A DNA stretch of 64,000 nt from Nostoc sp. KVJ3 (GTDB taxonomy: Bacteria > Cyanobacteriota > Cyanobacteriia > Cyanobacteriales > Nostocaceae), in NCBI RefSeq assembly GCF_026127265.1, contig NZ_WWFG01000001.1, positions 3,523,501 to 3,587,500 on the forward strand. The letters are read 5' to 3'. Both the position numbers and the translations under genes were made by a program. Below the pieces are notes generated by a model that saw only the letters and a program-made list of their open reading frames with translations, had not been told where the DNA came from and did no database searches. Shown here in pieces: positions 17,152 through 26,220 of the stretch. Position 1 is the stretch's first letter; each line of letters begins with the position of its first letter.

Positions 17152-17916
17152 TTACTCCTCAATCAACTTTCTTTCTTCAGGGAGTAAGCTAGTTTCATCC
17201 TTGGGGCGTTCACTATCAACAGATTTAGCTTTGGTTGTATGGGGTTTGATAATTAGACTGACACCAATTGTCCAACCTAATGCAACCATCCAACCCGCGA
17301 GGATGTCACTGGGAAAATGTACCCCCAGATAGAGACGACACCAGGCAATAGCTATTATGTATAAGCTACCGAAGGTGAGAACCAACCAGCGCCAGGAATT
17401 AGCCCAAGTTAAGAAGAGCAAAATTGCTACCAGAGTTATACTCGTCATGGCATGAGCGCTGGGAAATGCAAAACTTGATTCAGGTGCAATGGACTGCCAC
17501 AATTGGGGACGGACTCGATGCATTAATTCCTTGGCAATGCGGTTGATGATGATACTTCCCAGTGAGGCGGTGAGTAAATAAGCTAGCGATCGCCAGCGTT
17601 TTTGATATAGTAATATGATTGCGATCGCACCTAAAATCGGTATCGCAGTCCAAGGCAACCCAATTTTAGCCAGCGTCACTGCTAAAACATCTAACTGGGG
17701 GTTGGCTGTAGAATGAACTGCTAACAGAATCTGTACATCCCACGGGAAGCCAGCTTGATTTTCCCATATGTTCACTGTGAGAATTTCAAAGACCTGCAAA
17801 GGTAAGTATACTCCGATTAACAGGAGCAAGAGCGATCGCCAACGAGCAATCAACAGGTTTTTGAGAAAAGCAAGCGGTGACTGACTCTCTTTATTAGCTG
17901 TTTCTACTTTTTCCAT
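17152..17916 (-). CDS. PAP2-family phosphatase, integral membrane
   Basis: Membrane phosphatase of the PAP2/undecaprenyl-diphosphatase-like superfamily, about 254 aa with five to six membrane helices. The three active-site motifs are present: KELMHRVRP (K-x6-RP), PSAH (the PSGH motif), and CRLYLGVHFPSD (S-R-x5-H-x3-D, first residue changed to Cys). Likely dephosphorylates a lipid phosphate such as phosphatidate or undecaprenyl diphosphate. ATG 17916 is preferred to the TTG at 17928. It follows the zinc-ribbon membrane gene by 36 nt on the same strand, so the two are probably co-transcribed. Confidence 0.88.
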   Translation of the reverse strand: MEKVETANKESQSPLAFLKNLLIARWRSLLLLLIGVYLPLQVFEILTVNIWENQAGFPWDVQILLAVHSTANPQLDVLAVTLAKIGLPWTAIPILGAIAIILLYQKRWRSLAYLLTASLGSIIINRIAKELMHRVRPQLWQSIAPESSFAFPSAHAMTSITLVAILLFLTWANSWRWLVLTFGSLYIIAIAWCRLYLGVHFPSDILAGWMVALGWTIGVSLIIKPHTTKAKSVDSERPKDETSLLPEERKLIEE

Positions 17917-17952
17917 ATCTAAGCTCAAAATACTGATTAACTACTTCACTGA

Positions 17953-19197
17953 TTACAAATTACTGGAATTTTGAGAAGTTCCACAATGTTTACAGTACGA
18001 TAAATGTTTATAAGTAAGATTATGACAGTTTTGGCATTCAATGTACTGATAATAACCGCAGTGGGGACAGTAAGTATCAAGCTGTCGAATTTTCTTAGCG
18101 CAATTTACACAGCGTGATTTTTGAACTCTGCTAGCTGCCTGGACTTTAGCATTAAAGACAAATTTTTGAAAAAACTGGATAATTACAAAACCAATAATTG
18201 GAATCAGCAAGATATAAACATAATTTATTAGGAAAAGCAAACCACCCAAAAGGGCGCTAATGATTTCAAAAATAAATTTAAATATTGCACCTATTTGAAG
18301 AAACTCAAATATTTTAACAATTAAGGGAATAAAAAAGATAACTAGCAAATGCCAGCTAATTAGCGAGATGAGTCCATATCCTCTTCTTTGAGCAAATTTG
18401 TGAACTGATAAAGCAATGAGAATCAAAGGGAGAAGAAAGAGGGACTGAAAAGCAAGCTGGATACTTGGATACCAAAATGATGCCTTCTGATAGCCTTTGT
18501 CAAGTTCCTTAAACTGATTTTCATTTTTTAAAAAAGCTATAAAACTAATGCTTTCCGGTTTTGCCAGCAGTTCATTTTTCAGAGTAGAACTTTCTTGCTT
18601 CAGGGTAGAAATTTGGCGATTATTTTGTTCTAAGACCTGTTTAGCTTTTTCAGCCCCCACTTGATTAATTGATTGTTCGCGACCCTGACCTGCAATTTTT
18701 TCTAATAGTGTTGAATCATATTGAGATTTAATAGTATTATTGGCTTGAACAAGCATGCTGATTTTAGCTTGTTTTTGATCGATAGTTTTAATAATTTGCT
18801 GCTTTTCAGGATTGTTAACTTTATCTTTATAGTTGGCATATTGCAAGCAAGTTTTAGAAACCTTACCCAGATGTCCTACTTCGGCTCTTTGATAGTTTTG
18901 TTGAAAACTAAGTTGATTGTTTGAGTTATAATATGGCGATGAAAGTCTGACAATTTCATAGTCTTTATCTGGAGCGGTTTTAGTCCGATAATTTTGCCAC
19001 TCTGAATAACATGGATAAGTTTCAGTCGGACTGATATGCCAGCGACTAATATCATCAAGTCCTGTAAAAACATTAATTAAGATAAAAATATCAATTAAAA
19101 TAATGACAATCAAACTTACTTTATTTAGTGGTTCGTTATTGATTGTCCTTGATTGATTAAAAAATCGACTCGAAATTCGGCGAATTCCAGCAAACAT
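17953..19197 (-). CDS. membrane protein with coiled coil and C-terminal double zinc ribbon
   Basis: A 414-aa protein of unknown function. Order: membrane helix at 28-48 (LIVIILIDIFILINVFTGL), a soluble region with a coiled coil at about 145-215 (KQVLEQNNRQISTLKQESSTL), further membrane helices at about 245-350, and two C-terminal zinc-binding CxxC pairs each: CVNCAKK..CPHCGYY and CQNCHNL..CKHCGTS. Double ribbons of this type are general metal-binding or protein-contact modules. Cotranscribed with the PAP2 phosphatase downstream, suggesting an envelope role. Confidence 0.7.
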   Translation of the reverse strand: MFAGIRRISSRFFNQSRTINNEPLNKVSLIVIILIDIFILINVFTGLDDISRWHISPTETYPCYSEWQNYRTKTAPDKDYEIVRLSSPYYNSNNQLSFQQNYQRAEVGHLGKVSKTCLQYANYKDKVNNPEKQQIIKTIDQKQAKISMLVQANNTIKSQYDSTLLEKIAGQGREQSINQVGAEKAKQVLEQNNRQISTLKQESSTLKNELLAKPESISFIAFLKNENQFKELDKGYQKASFWYPSIQLAFQSLFLLPLILIALSVHKFAQRRGYGLISLISWHLLVIFFIPLIVKIFEFLQIGAIFKFIFEIISALLGGLLFLINYVYILLIPIIGFVIIQFFQKFVFNAKVQAASRVQKSRCVNCAKKIRQLDTYCPHCGYYQYIECQNCHNLTYKHLSYCKHCGTSQNSSNL

Positions 19198-19354
19198 ATT
19201 ATATTTTGAATAAATGGAAATTCAATCAGAGTTAATTTTATATGATAATTAGTAAGTGACTCCACAAAAATCCATGTATTCATCTAAAGATTTATTAATT
19301 GCTGATTTGAAACTTGATATAAGTAAGTAAGTGCAAATCATTAGACATAGGAGT

Positions 19355-19393
19355 GAAAAAGAATGTAGAGACGCGATATATCGCGTCTCTACA
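19355..19393. repeat. GTAGAGACG palindromic repeat, copy 1
   Basis: TGTAGAGACGCGATA (19364-19378) is followed by its exact reverse complement (19379-19393). The 9 nt before it (GAAAAAGAA) are shared with the copy at 40718, so the repeat unit is longer than the palindrome. About 30 nt downstream GGAGATGTCTA (19426-19436) mirrors AGACATCTCC found left of the 40.7-kb copy, suggesting a small non-autonomous element. Confidence 0.7.
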
Positions 19394-19519
19394 AGGGTTT
19401 TGCATAACGCATATTTAATTTCTGGAGATGTCTATTAGAAAGAAAAGATTTAATTCAATTCTGCAATTTAGATATTTTTCAGCTTACAGCAGTTTTCATG
19501 TATTTGAACCACATCGGTC

Positions 19520-19547
19520 GTAGGGGCAATTCATGAATTGTCCCTAC
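19520..19547. repeat. GTAGGGGCAATTCA palindrome
   Basis: GTAGGGGCAATTCA (19520-19533) pairs with TGAATTGTCCCTAC (19534-19547), one G:T position. A dispersed palindrome of the genome; the surrounding 19198-19665 region otherwise has no gene. Confidence 0.6.
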
Positions 19548-19665
19548 AGTATGGTCTATTTACCTGAAAATAGCTGTAATCACAAAAAGATCCAAAAAAT
19601 CACTGAGGCTACATAAGTAAAGTTTTTACACAATATAAGATGACAACTACTTAATCTCAATAAGT

Positions 19666-19935
19666 ATGGGATTGATTGTGGTGCTTCTGATTGTCGGCTT
19701 ATCACTTGTCTTTATTAAACTGTGGTCATCTCAACCACGGGGCAAAGTTTCTCAGCCATACTTCAGTGACCCGAAAAATAGAAAATTGCAAAAACGTTTA
19801 CTGACTTTACTTAACGGTGATGCGACAACAGCCGAACGACTACTCAAACAGCAGCGCCAGAGACACCGGGGTGAATCGGATAAATGGTATTTGGAAAAAG
19901 TGATTTATGACTTGGAACGCGATCGCCGTTACTAA
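19666..19935 (+). CDS. small membrane-anchored protein, 89 aa
   Basis: One N-terminal membrane helix (residues 2-20, GLIVVLLIVGLSLVFIKLW) is followed by a basic cytoplasmic tail (KNRKLQKRLLTLLNGDATTAERLLKQQ) ending with RDRRY. This layout, including the NGDATTAERLL and WYLEKVIYDLERDRR parts, is one I associate with conserved cyanobacterial hypotheticals. No function known. ATG 19666 has no strong ribosome binding site. Confidence 0.75.
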   Translation: MGLIVVLLIVGLSLVFIKLWSSQPRGKVSQPYFSDPKNRKLQKRLLTLLNGDATTAERLLKQQRQRHRGESDKWYLEKVIYDLERDRRY

Positions 19936-20083
19936 GTAAATCAGTACAAATAAACCTAACTATGTAACAGAATATAAAAACTACAAGACCTTTGCAATTG
20001 CTTCATTCCACTTCGTTAAATTCGCAATGACATACATTGAAATTTTCACGCCGACTTACTTAAACCTCAGAGAATACGCTGTT

Positions 20084-20105
20084 GGGACGCACATCTGTGC
20101 GCCCC
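20084..20105. repeat. GCGCACA hairpin downstream of Prx-Grx
   Basis: GGGACGCACATCTGTGCGCCCC can pair into a stem of about ten with one mismatch. It lies 9 nt past the Prx-Grx stop and may help end that minus-strand transcript; a related hairpin is at 46211-46238. The 19936-20083 stretch has no other feature except a GCAATGAC fragment. Confidence 0.5.
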
Positions 20106-20114
20106 TAGTGAAAC

Positions 20115-20849
20115 CTATTTAGTTGCGAAGTAGGCTTCTAGAGCTTCAGAACCACCAATTAATTTACCATCGATAAATACTTGAGGAACTGTTGTCGCCC
20201 CTGTAACTGCTTGTAACGAGCGGGTGGTGACATCCTTGCCCAAGGTAATTTCTTCGTAGTTAATGCCATGTTCCTTGAGCATCGCCTTAGCACGGGCGCA
20301 GAAGGGACAACCGACCTTGGCAAACAAAGAAACTAATTCAGGCTTCACGGCTTGGGGGTTGATGTATCTCAGCATTGTCTCAGCATCCGATACTTTAAAA
20401 GGATCTCCTGGCTCGTCTGGTTCAATAAACATTTGGTTAATTACACCATCTCTTACCAGCATCGAATAGCGCCACGATCGCTTGCCAAAACCCAAGTCTG
20501 ATTTATCTACCAGCATACCCATGCCTTCAGTAAATTCACCATTACCATCGGGAATTAGTGTAACATTTTCTGCTTCTTGATCCTTTGCCCATTCGTTCAT
20601 GACAAAGGCATCATTGACAGAAATACAGATAATCTTATCAACACCATTTTCTTTCAGAACCCCAGCCAACTCGTTATAGCCAGGGAGATGAGTTGATGAA
20701 CAAGTCGGAGTATAAGCACCTGGTAAGGAGAAGACAACCACTGTTTTATCAGCAAACAATTCATCGGTTGTCACATCTACCCACTGATTATCCTGGCGAG
20801 TATGAAAAGTGACATTGGGAACTCTTTGTCCTCGGCGATTGTCGAACAT
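20115..20849 (-). CDS. peroxiredoxin-glutaredoxin fusion (Prx5-Grx)
   Basis: A hybrid peroxidase that reduces hydrogen and alkyl peroxides with glutathione through its own Grx domain. Prx5 domain residues 1-160: peroxidatic Cys50 in PGAYTPTCSSTHLPGY. Grx domain 170-244: CPFC active site in GCPFCARAKAMLKEHG, and the glutathione-binding TVPQVFIDGKLIGGSEAL. ATG 20849 is chosen because AGGAAG lies 7 nt upstream; the upstream ATG (20882) adds an atypical leader. Cytoplasmic, 244 aa, normal for the fusion. With the glutathione peroxidase at 22834 it marks a peroxide-defence neighbourhood. Confidence 0.95.
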   Translation of the reverse strand: MFDNRRGQRVPNVTFHTRQDNQWVDVTTDELFADKTVVVFSLPGAYTPTCSSTHLPGYNELAGVLKENGVDKIICISVNDAFVMNEWAKDQEAENVTLIPDGNGEFTEGMGMLVDKSDLGFGKRSWRYSMLVRDGVINQMFIEPDEPGDPFKVSDAETMLRYINPQAVKPELVSLFAKVGCPFCARAKAMLKEHGINYEEITLGKDVTTRSLQAVTGATTVPQVFIDGKLIGGSEALEAYFATK

Positions 20850-20924
20850 GATTTTCTTCCTGAAGTAATCAATTCCAGTCATAACCTAACATGAGAGGAC
20901 TGGTACAATGTAACTATCAATCAG

Positions 20925-21854
20925 CTAAGAAACTTCATTAATGAATGGAGCGATCGCTGCGACAAATTCAGCAGTTGACTCATAAGGTAAAACATTACGT
21001 CCATTTATTTTTATACCTCGACTTTGAGGCAAACAGGCGAGGTATTCAGCCAAGCACTTATCTGGCATTTCTTTTTTACTTTTTTGGCTAATACTCGATG
21101 CAGTTTCCCCCATAACCGCTAATGTTGGTTGCCCAATAGAGGCAATAGAGCTAGTATAATCTTGCCGCCAAAACCCTGCTAAAAAAGAAAACACTGCATG
21201 ACGACTAGCGAGATTTTCTGCCCCTGCAACCAATGTATTTAACCACTCTGTATCCACAGCATTCTCAGAAGCAAAGAGTTGGCGAGTCGAGAAAGAACGT
21301 AAAAATTTTGGGGTGCGTGCATAGCGATAAAAAGCACTCCCAAAAGGTGAATCTAAGATATTCCAAAGGAATTTTTGCTGCCATTCTGGTGGTTTATTTG
21401 TCATTAAAGCCCACGATGGAGGCCCTGAGAGGACAAGTCTGGAGATTAAGCTTGATTCCTTTTGGACTAATGCGATCGCAACTGGTAATAAAGCACCTTG
21501 TACTACTACAATGACAGGTTTCTGCACTACTGTTTGTAAAAAGTACTGTAACTGTTCTGCCCAATCACTAGGAGTATAAGCCAGATGGGGCATATCACTC
21601 TCGCCACATCCTAGTAAATCAGGGTTGTAAATCAAATTACGCTGACCTAAATTATTCCATTCACGACCAAATCGTTGCCAAAATTGCCGCGACAATCCCA
21701 CACCAATAGGATGAATTAACAGTAAGGGAATACCCTGAGATGTTGTGTTAGTTGGTTGAAGAACTTCGTAGGCACAACGATAATTCTGCCAAGTGTAAAA
21801 CTGGCTAGGATTTGCTGTCAAGTTGGTTGTATTAGTTACAGCAGATGGTTGCAT
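20925..21854 (-). CDS. alpha/beta-hydrolase-fold protein lacking the nucleophile serine
   Basis: A 309-aa alpha/beta hydrolase fold: oxyanion region LLLIHPIGVGLSRQFWQRF, strand-helix IYNPDLLGCGESDMP, and the nucleophile-elbow position in PVIVVVQGALLPVAIAL. The usual GxSxG is replaced by VVQGA, so the Ser is missing and hydrolase activity is doubtful. C-terminal TLAVMGET is the usual acid-residue strand. No signal peptide. It lies 21 nt after the NAD-dependent epimerase gene on the same strand, so probably one operon. Confidence 0.8.
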   Translation of the reverse strand: MQPSAVTNTTNLTANPSQFYTWQNYRCAYEVLQPTNTTSQGIPLLLIHPIGVGLSRQFWQRFGREWNNLGQRNLIYNPDLLGCGESDMPHLAYTPSDWAEQLQYFLQTVVQKPVIVVVQGALLPVAIALVQKESSLISRLVLSGPPSWALMTNKPPEWQQKFLWNILDSPFGSAFYRYARTPKFLRSFSTRQLFASENAVDTEWLNTLVAGAENLASRHAVFSFLAGFWRQDYTSSIASIGQPTLAVMGETASSISQKSKKEMPDKCLAEYLACLPQSRGIKINGRNVLPYESTAEFVAAIAPFINEVS

Positions 21855-21875
21855 AATTCCTAGTTTTAATACTTG

Positions 21876-22697
21876 CTAAAAAAGCATCTGTGGATGAATT
21901 AATTGGTATCCAGCCTCTTTCAGCTTTTCATTCGATACCCAAGCATTATAGGGGCGAGTACTCTTAATAGAAGTATCCCATATAACTTTGGGTAAATTAT
22001 GTTTTTCAAATAGACTATCTAGCAAGTCTCGGCTGGTGAGATGTGCATCATCTACTAGATTATAAATCCCTTGCAAACGACGGTGACGAGCAAATTCTAT
22101 CGCACCAACAATATCGTCTAGGTGAATCCAATTGGTGATATCCTCACCACCAGGACGGGTTGTACCAGAATATTTACCAAATATTTTTAATAGTTCCCGA
22201 TTGGGGCCATAAATTCCTCCTAAACGGAAGATACAAACGCGGAGGTTTTCGCTAGATGCTGATAGCAAAATATCTTCTGTTTTTCGGAGAATCTGAGCAT
22301 TTAAATTAGCAGGTGCAAGGGGTGTTTCTTCATCTACCCATACACCATTTCTGTCACCATAGACTGCATAACTTCCTGTGTATATTAATTGTTTCACACT
22401 CGGAATCTGCTGCAAAGATGAAACTAAATTTTGGGCAGTTTGGAGATAAGTTTCTTCATAAACTTCCGCACTTTTTGCACCAACACTCAAAAGGATAACA
22501 TCTTGATTGTGCAAAACTGATTTTAGACTATCTAGCTCGTTCCCTCTGGTAACGACAACTCTTTGTGATACTGATTGGAGTGCAGGGACACGCTCAGAGG
22601 AAGTTGTGGTTACACTGACAACAAAATTCATTTTTTGCTGCCAATATTGAGCAACTTGATAACCAACATAACCACAACCAATTATTGCAACGTTCAT
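21876..22697 (-). CDS. NAD(P)-dependent epimerase/dehydratase family (YeeZ-like SDR)
   Basis: Extended/atypical SDR of 273 aa. N-terminal Rossmann motif MNVAIIGCGYVGYQVAQYW binds the dinucleotide, LIYTGSYAVYGDRNGVWVDE carries a Ser/Tyr region, and CIFRLGGIYGPNR and TNWIHLDDIVGAIEFA are epimerase-family motifs. The canonical YxxxK is not clear (after the Tyr, GDR), so substrate and activity are unknown. Upstream partner of the hydrolase-fold gene. Confidence 0.82.
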   Translation of the reverse strand: MNVAIIGCGYVGYQVAQYWQQKMNFVVSVTTTSSERVPALQSVSQRVVVTRGNELDSLKSVLHNQDVILLSVGAKSAEVYEETYLQTAQNLVSSLQQIPSVKQLIYTGSYAVYGDRNGVWVDEETPLAPANLNAQILRKTEDILLSASSENLRVCIFRLGGIYGPNRELLKIFGKYSGTTRPGGEDITNWIHLDDIVGAIEFARHRRLQGIYNLVDDAHLTSRDLLDSLFEKHNLPKVIWDTSIKSTRPYNAWVSNEKLKEAGYQLIHPQMLF

Positions 22698-22833
22698 GAC
22701 AAATTAAATACAAATAAATTAAACTACTAATTGAGATAATATTCTCAATTAAAGGACTGGACGTAAATAAATTTAATAGCCCAGAGCCAAAAATCAATCC
22801 TAATAGTACAACCTAATGACTAATGACTAATGA

Positions 22834-23319
22834 CTATTTGGCTAGTTCTTTGTCAATTATGGCAATTATTTCTGGTGAATTTGGCTGGACACTACTATTA
22901 AATCTAGCTACTACTTCACCTTGTTTATTAACTAAAAATTTTTCAAAGTTCCAAGCAACCGTTCCTTTTGGCTCAACGGCTTTGGTAAGTCGCTCATAAA
23001 GTGGATGCTGCTGCGAGCCTTTGGCATGGACTTTATCGAATAGTTCAAAGGTGACACCATATTTACTCGTGCAGAATTGCACAATTTCTTCATTACTTCC
23101 TGGTTCTTGCGCTCCAAAATCGTTACAGGGAAACCCCAAAATACTTAATCCGGCTTCGCCATACTTCTGGTTCAACTTTTCTAGCCCCTCATATTGAGAA
23201 GTATAACCGCAGTAGGAAGCAACATTCACAATTAACAGTACCTTCCCGGTGTAGTCGCTTAATTGCTTATCCTCACCGTTGATGGTCTTGACAGCGATAT
23301 CCGAAATTGTATTACTCAT
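22834..23319 (-). CDS. glutathione peroxidase (Cys type)
   Basis: Reduces hydroperoxides, in cyanobacteria often with thioredoxin or NADPH. 161 aa. Catalytic Cys37 in NVASYCGYTSQYEGL, the second family motif GFPCNDFGAQEPGS, and WNFEKFLV with the tetrad Trp/Asn. In the second motif the usual Gln of FPCNQFG is Asp, a variation seen in bacterial members. No signal peptide, so cytoplasmic. Start ATG 23319. Confidence 0.9.
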   Translation of the reverse strand: MSNTISDIAVKTINGEDKQLSDYTGKVLLIVNVASYCGYTSQYEGLEKLNQKYGEAGLSILGFPCNDFGAQEPGSNEEIVQFCTSKYGVTFELFDKVHAKGSQQHPLYERLTKAVEPKGTVAWNFEKFLVNKQGEVVARFNSSVQPNSPEIIAIIDKELAK

Positions 23320-24235
23320 CTTAAATCTGATTTATAGGGAATATTGCCAAGTCTCCCATATTACAGGTACTCTAAACCCGGTTTTTTAAGGAAATTAGTC
23401 TTGTCTACCACTACGATTCTGTTTAGCTCACGTGAGACGATAGATGGGGAGTAGTGTAGTTCAATTACTTGAAGAGTGCTGTAAGATAGCGATCGCCTGT
23501 GAGTTTACCCTTACAACCAAAAATAACTGCTATCTCAGGATATATTTGGGAAATATGCGTTATTTTTAATACATTCTCTTGTTGCAGAGATAAATGATTA
23601 ATCATATTGACTCCACTGTTGAGTTTATCTCTATATATCAACAAGGTTAGATAGTGCAGACTAGGAGCAATTTATCAGTTATTTTACCGGATGGTAGTTT
23701 TTGGATTACAGCCAGTTATCGGTTTAAAGGATAATTACTGTTCTTCGAGGTAGCTTTTAAAGTAACAAATAATTAAGTTATTGTATAAAAAATTAACATA
23801 TCTCTTAATTATCCCATTCTGATATCGGAAAATACTTACCTATAAAGGATATAGTTGCTTTATTTATTGTATCGGAATTTATTGCCATCGCAGAAGCAAA
23901 AAAATAGTATTAGTTGATACAGTTTTTTGCTTTGAGTAAATAGACAATCAATCAAATTTATCCGTTTAGGCATAAATTTACCAACGGCGAAACAAAAAGT
24001 AGTCTGATAATTTCTGTGAAAGAATGTTTTTGTTTTTGTTTTTCTTTAATCAGAGTTTTTGATCTGAGAAAAAGTGTGTTCACAGGAAAATAAATAACTG
24101 ACCCAGACAATGAGATAATTATTTCCCGAAAGTGTTGACTAAAAACCTTATTTGGTCAGCCTAATTAAATTAATTGATTTTGCGAAATCTGTTACCAACA
24201 TCAATTACCGCTTTTCCAGCAGGAACAAATAACCA
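23320..24235. other. long leader/intergenic region before amt
   Basis: 0.9 kb without a gene. It contains a GTA-N8-TAC site at 23907-23920, listed separately, and a HIP1-like gcgatcgc near 23490. The remainder is AT-rich with no recognised structure. It probably holds the amt promoter and a long 5' leader. Confidence 0.5.
23907..23920 (+). promoter_or_regulatory. candidate NtcA-binding site upstream of amt
   Basis: GTATTAGTTGATAC matches GTA-N8-TAC exactly, the consensus for NtcA, the cyanobacterial nitrogen regulator. A TAAATA -10-like element lies 16 nt further down, shorter than the usual 22-23 nt spacing. It is 316 nt before the Amt start, so the leader would be long. Confidence 0.4.
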
Positions 24236-25696
24236 ATGAATAAGCATATTCGACCTTGGCATCGCCTACTGGCGCTAGCGATCGCTTCAATGGTGTTTGC
24301 AGTTTTTGCCCCGACAATTGTCCAGGCGGCAGATCCTCCTACTGTTCAGTCTTTGTCTGAAACTACAACAAAATTGCAAATTTCCATTGATACTACCTGG
24401 GTATTAATCACCGGATTTTTAGTATTCTTCATGCAAACCGGCTTTGCAATGTTAGAAGCAGGTTTGATCCGCCAAAGAGGTGTAGTTAATGCCTTACTAG
24501 AAAACTTCATTGACGCTGCTGTAACTATCTTAGTGTGGTGGGGAATCGGCTTTGGGATTGCTTTTGGTACGAGTGCTGGCGGGTTAGTTGGCATAGATAC
24601 CTTCTTCCTCAGTCAGCTACCTGGGGCTGATGGTAGTTATCCATTAGGTGCGCCAGGTTCTACAGCTGCCATCAATACCTATAGCTTGTTCTTCTTCCAG
24701 TTTGCCTTTGCTGCTACCGCCAGCACAATCACTACTGGTTCAATGGCTGGAAGAACCGACTTTATCGGCGACTTAATTTACAGCGCCATTATGGGAGCAA
24801 TCAGCTACCCAATTATCGTTCACTGGGCTTGGAACTCTGGCGGCTGGTTAGCCAAATTGAGCTATCACGATTTCGCTGGTAGTTCTGTTGTTCACAGCGT
24901 TGGTGGCTGGACAGCGCTGGTAGGCGCATATTTACTTGGCCCCCGTCCTGGTCGTCCGGCTTGGGGAACCCTACCACCAGCACATAATTTAGGGCTAGCA
25001 ACTCTGGGAACAATGATTTTGTGGTTTGGCTGGTACGGTTTCAACCCTGGTTCAACCCTCAGCACCGGGAATACGGGATTGATTGGTTTGGTAACAGTCA
25101 ACACCACACTAGCAGCAGGAGCCGCTGCACTCTCGGCGATAATTTTCCAATATACCCGTACAGGTAAGTGGGATTTAGTTTATTGTCTGAATGGTTCACT
25201 AGCAGGATTAGTAGCAATTACAGCTCCTTGTGCTTATGTTGCACCTTGGGCTGCGGTTTTGATTGGGTTAACAGGTGGTATTTTGGTGACTCTGGGAGTG
25301 GATTTGATTGAGTCACTCCATATTGATGATCCGGTAGGAGCATTTGCCGTACATGGGATGAATGGCATGATGGGTACTCTCTCCGTCGGCTTCTTAGGTC
25401 AAGCAGAACTCACACTCAACAAAAAGGCAGGGTTGTTTTTAGGTGGTGGCTTCGACTTGCTAGGCGTACAACTTTTGGGTGTTGTGGCGATCGCAGTTTT
25501 CACTGTCGCCTTTACCTTTTTGATGTTCAGTGGTCTAAAAGCACTAGGACGCTTACGTGTCGATCACAGAGCCGATCGCATTGGCATCGATGCTTACGAA
25601 CACGGTGCATCAGTATGGCCTGATGTTTATGCGATCGAAGCAAAAGAAACAAATCATAATCAGAACCCAGAAGTCGGAGCTTTCGATAGCGAATAG
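24236..25696 (+). CDS. amt: ammonium transporter (Amt/MEP/Rh family)
   Basis: Ammonium channel of 486 aa with a cleavable signal peptide (residues 1-32, ending VQAAD) and about eleven membrane helices. Family signatures: DTTWVLITGFLVFFMQTGFAMLEAG split over the first helices, FAATASTITTGSMAGR, the first pore His in YHDFAGSSVVHSVGG, and the second in DDPVGAFAVHGMNGMMGTL. The charged C-terminal tail (RADRIGIDAYEHGASVWPD) is where PII/GlnB-family proteins regulate Amt. Start ATG 24236 with AGGAAC upstream. A candidate NtcA site fits induction under nitrogen limitation. Confidence 0.95.
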   Translation: MNKHIRPWHRLLALAIASMVFAVFAPTIVQAADPPTVQSLSETTTKLQISIDTTWVLITGFLVFFMQTGFAMLEAGLIRQRGVVNALLENFIDAAVTILVWWGIGFGIAFGTSAGGLVGIDTFFLSQLPGADGSYPLGAPGSTAAINTYSLFFFQFAFAATASTITTGSMAGRTDFIGDLIYSAIMGAISYPIIVHWAWNSGGWLAKLSYHDFAGSSVVHSVGGWTALVGAYLLGPRPGRPAWGTLPPAHNLGLATLGTMILWFGWYGFNPGSTLSTGNTGLIGLVTVNTTLAAGAAALSAIIFQYTRTGKWDLVYCLNGSLAGLVAITAPCAYVAPWAAVLIGLTGGILVTLGVDLIESLHIDDPVGAFAVHGMNGMMGTLSVGFLGQAELTLNKKAGLFLGGGFDLLGVQLLGVVAIAVFTVAFTFLMFSGLKALGRLRVDHRADRIGIDAYEHGASVWPDVYAIEAKETNHNQNPEVGAFDSE

Positions 25697-25776
25697 AGCC
25701 AAGAATTTAGCTCGCTATCTTTATTAGTATTCCTGTAAATGCTGCTTCTTGGATGAATTAATAGACCCAGTTTTAT

Positions 25777-25936
25777 AAGTAGTAATGCAAAATTAAATAT
25801 ACATTTGTCATTGCGAATGGAGCAAAGCGGAATGAAGCATAAGTCCTTCGGACACGCTTCGCGAACGCAAGGTCTTGGGATTGCTTCGCTAGATTTCATT
25901 CCGTACCCTACGGGAAGGCTCCGCCTACGCAATGAC
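25777..25936. repeat. large dispersed repeat bounded by GTCATTGCG / CGCAATGAC, copy 1
   Basis: Shares its left 48 nt nearly exactly with 37215-37262 (AAGTAGTAATGCAAAATTA, then ATATACATTTGTCATTGCGA, then ATGGAGC) and closes with CGCAATGAC. Between lie short palindromic GCTTCGC blocks that vary between copies. Non-coding. Partial copies near 20000-20034 and 61850-61885. Confidence 0.7.
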
Positions 25937-26220
25937 ATAAATATTTTTGCATACGCACTTAACTAATACGCTATGGCGGAAATTTACCTACTTTTAATAA
26001 GGGAATTTTATCCCAAGTCTGGTTAATTCAGATGTTAGTTGGATTTTCGCCAAGCTGTACTAGCAGGATAAAATTCGTGTCTCCTGCCTATACAGGTAAA
26101 TCTAGATACAAAATATGGCGGGATGCTTGCAAGTATTGACTGAATAATGCCACGATAAATTTGCTGGATCTGAGTGAAAACTTAGTTTCAGCAAAATTTA
26201 TTTTATCCTATAAAAATTTT

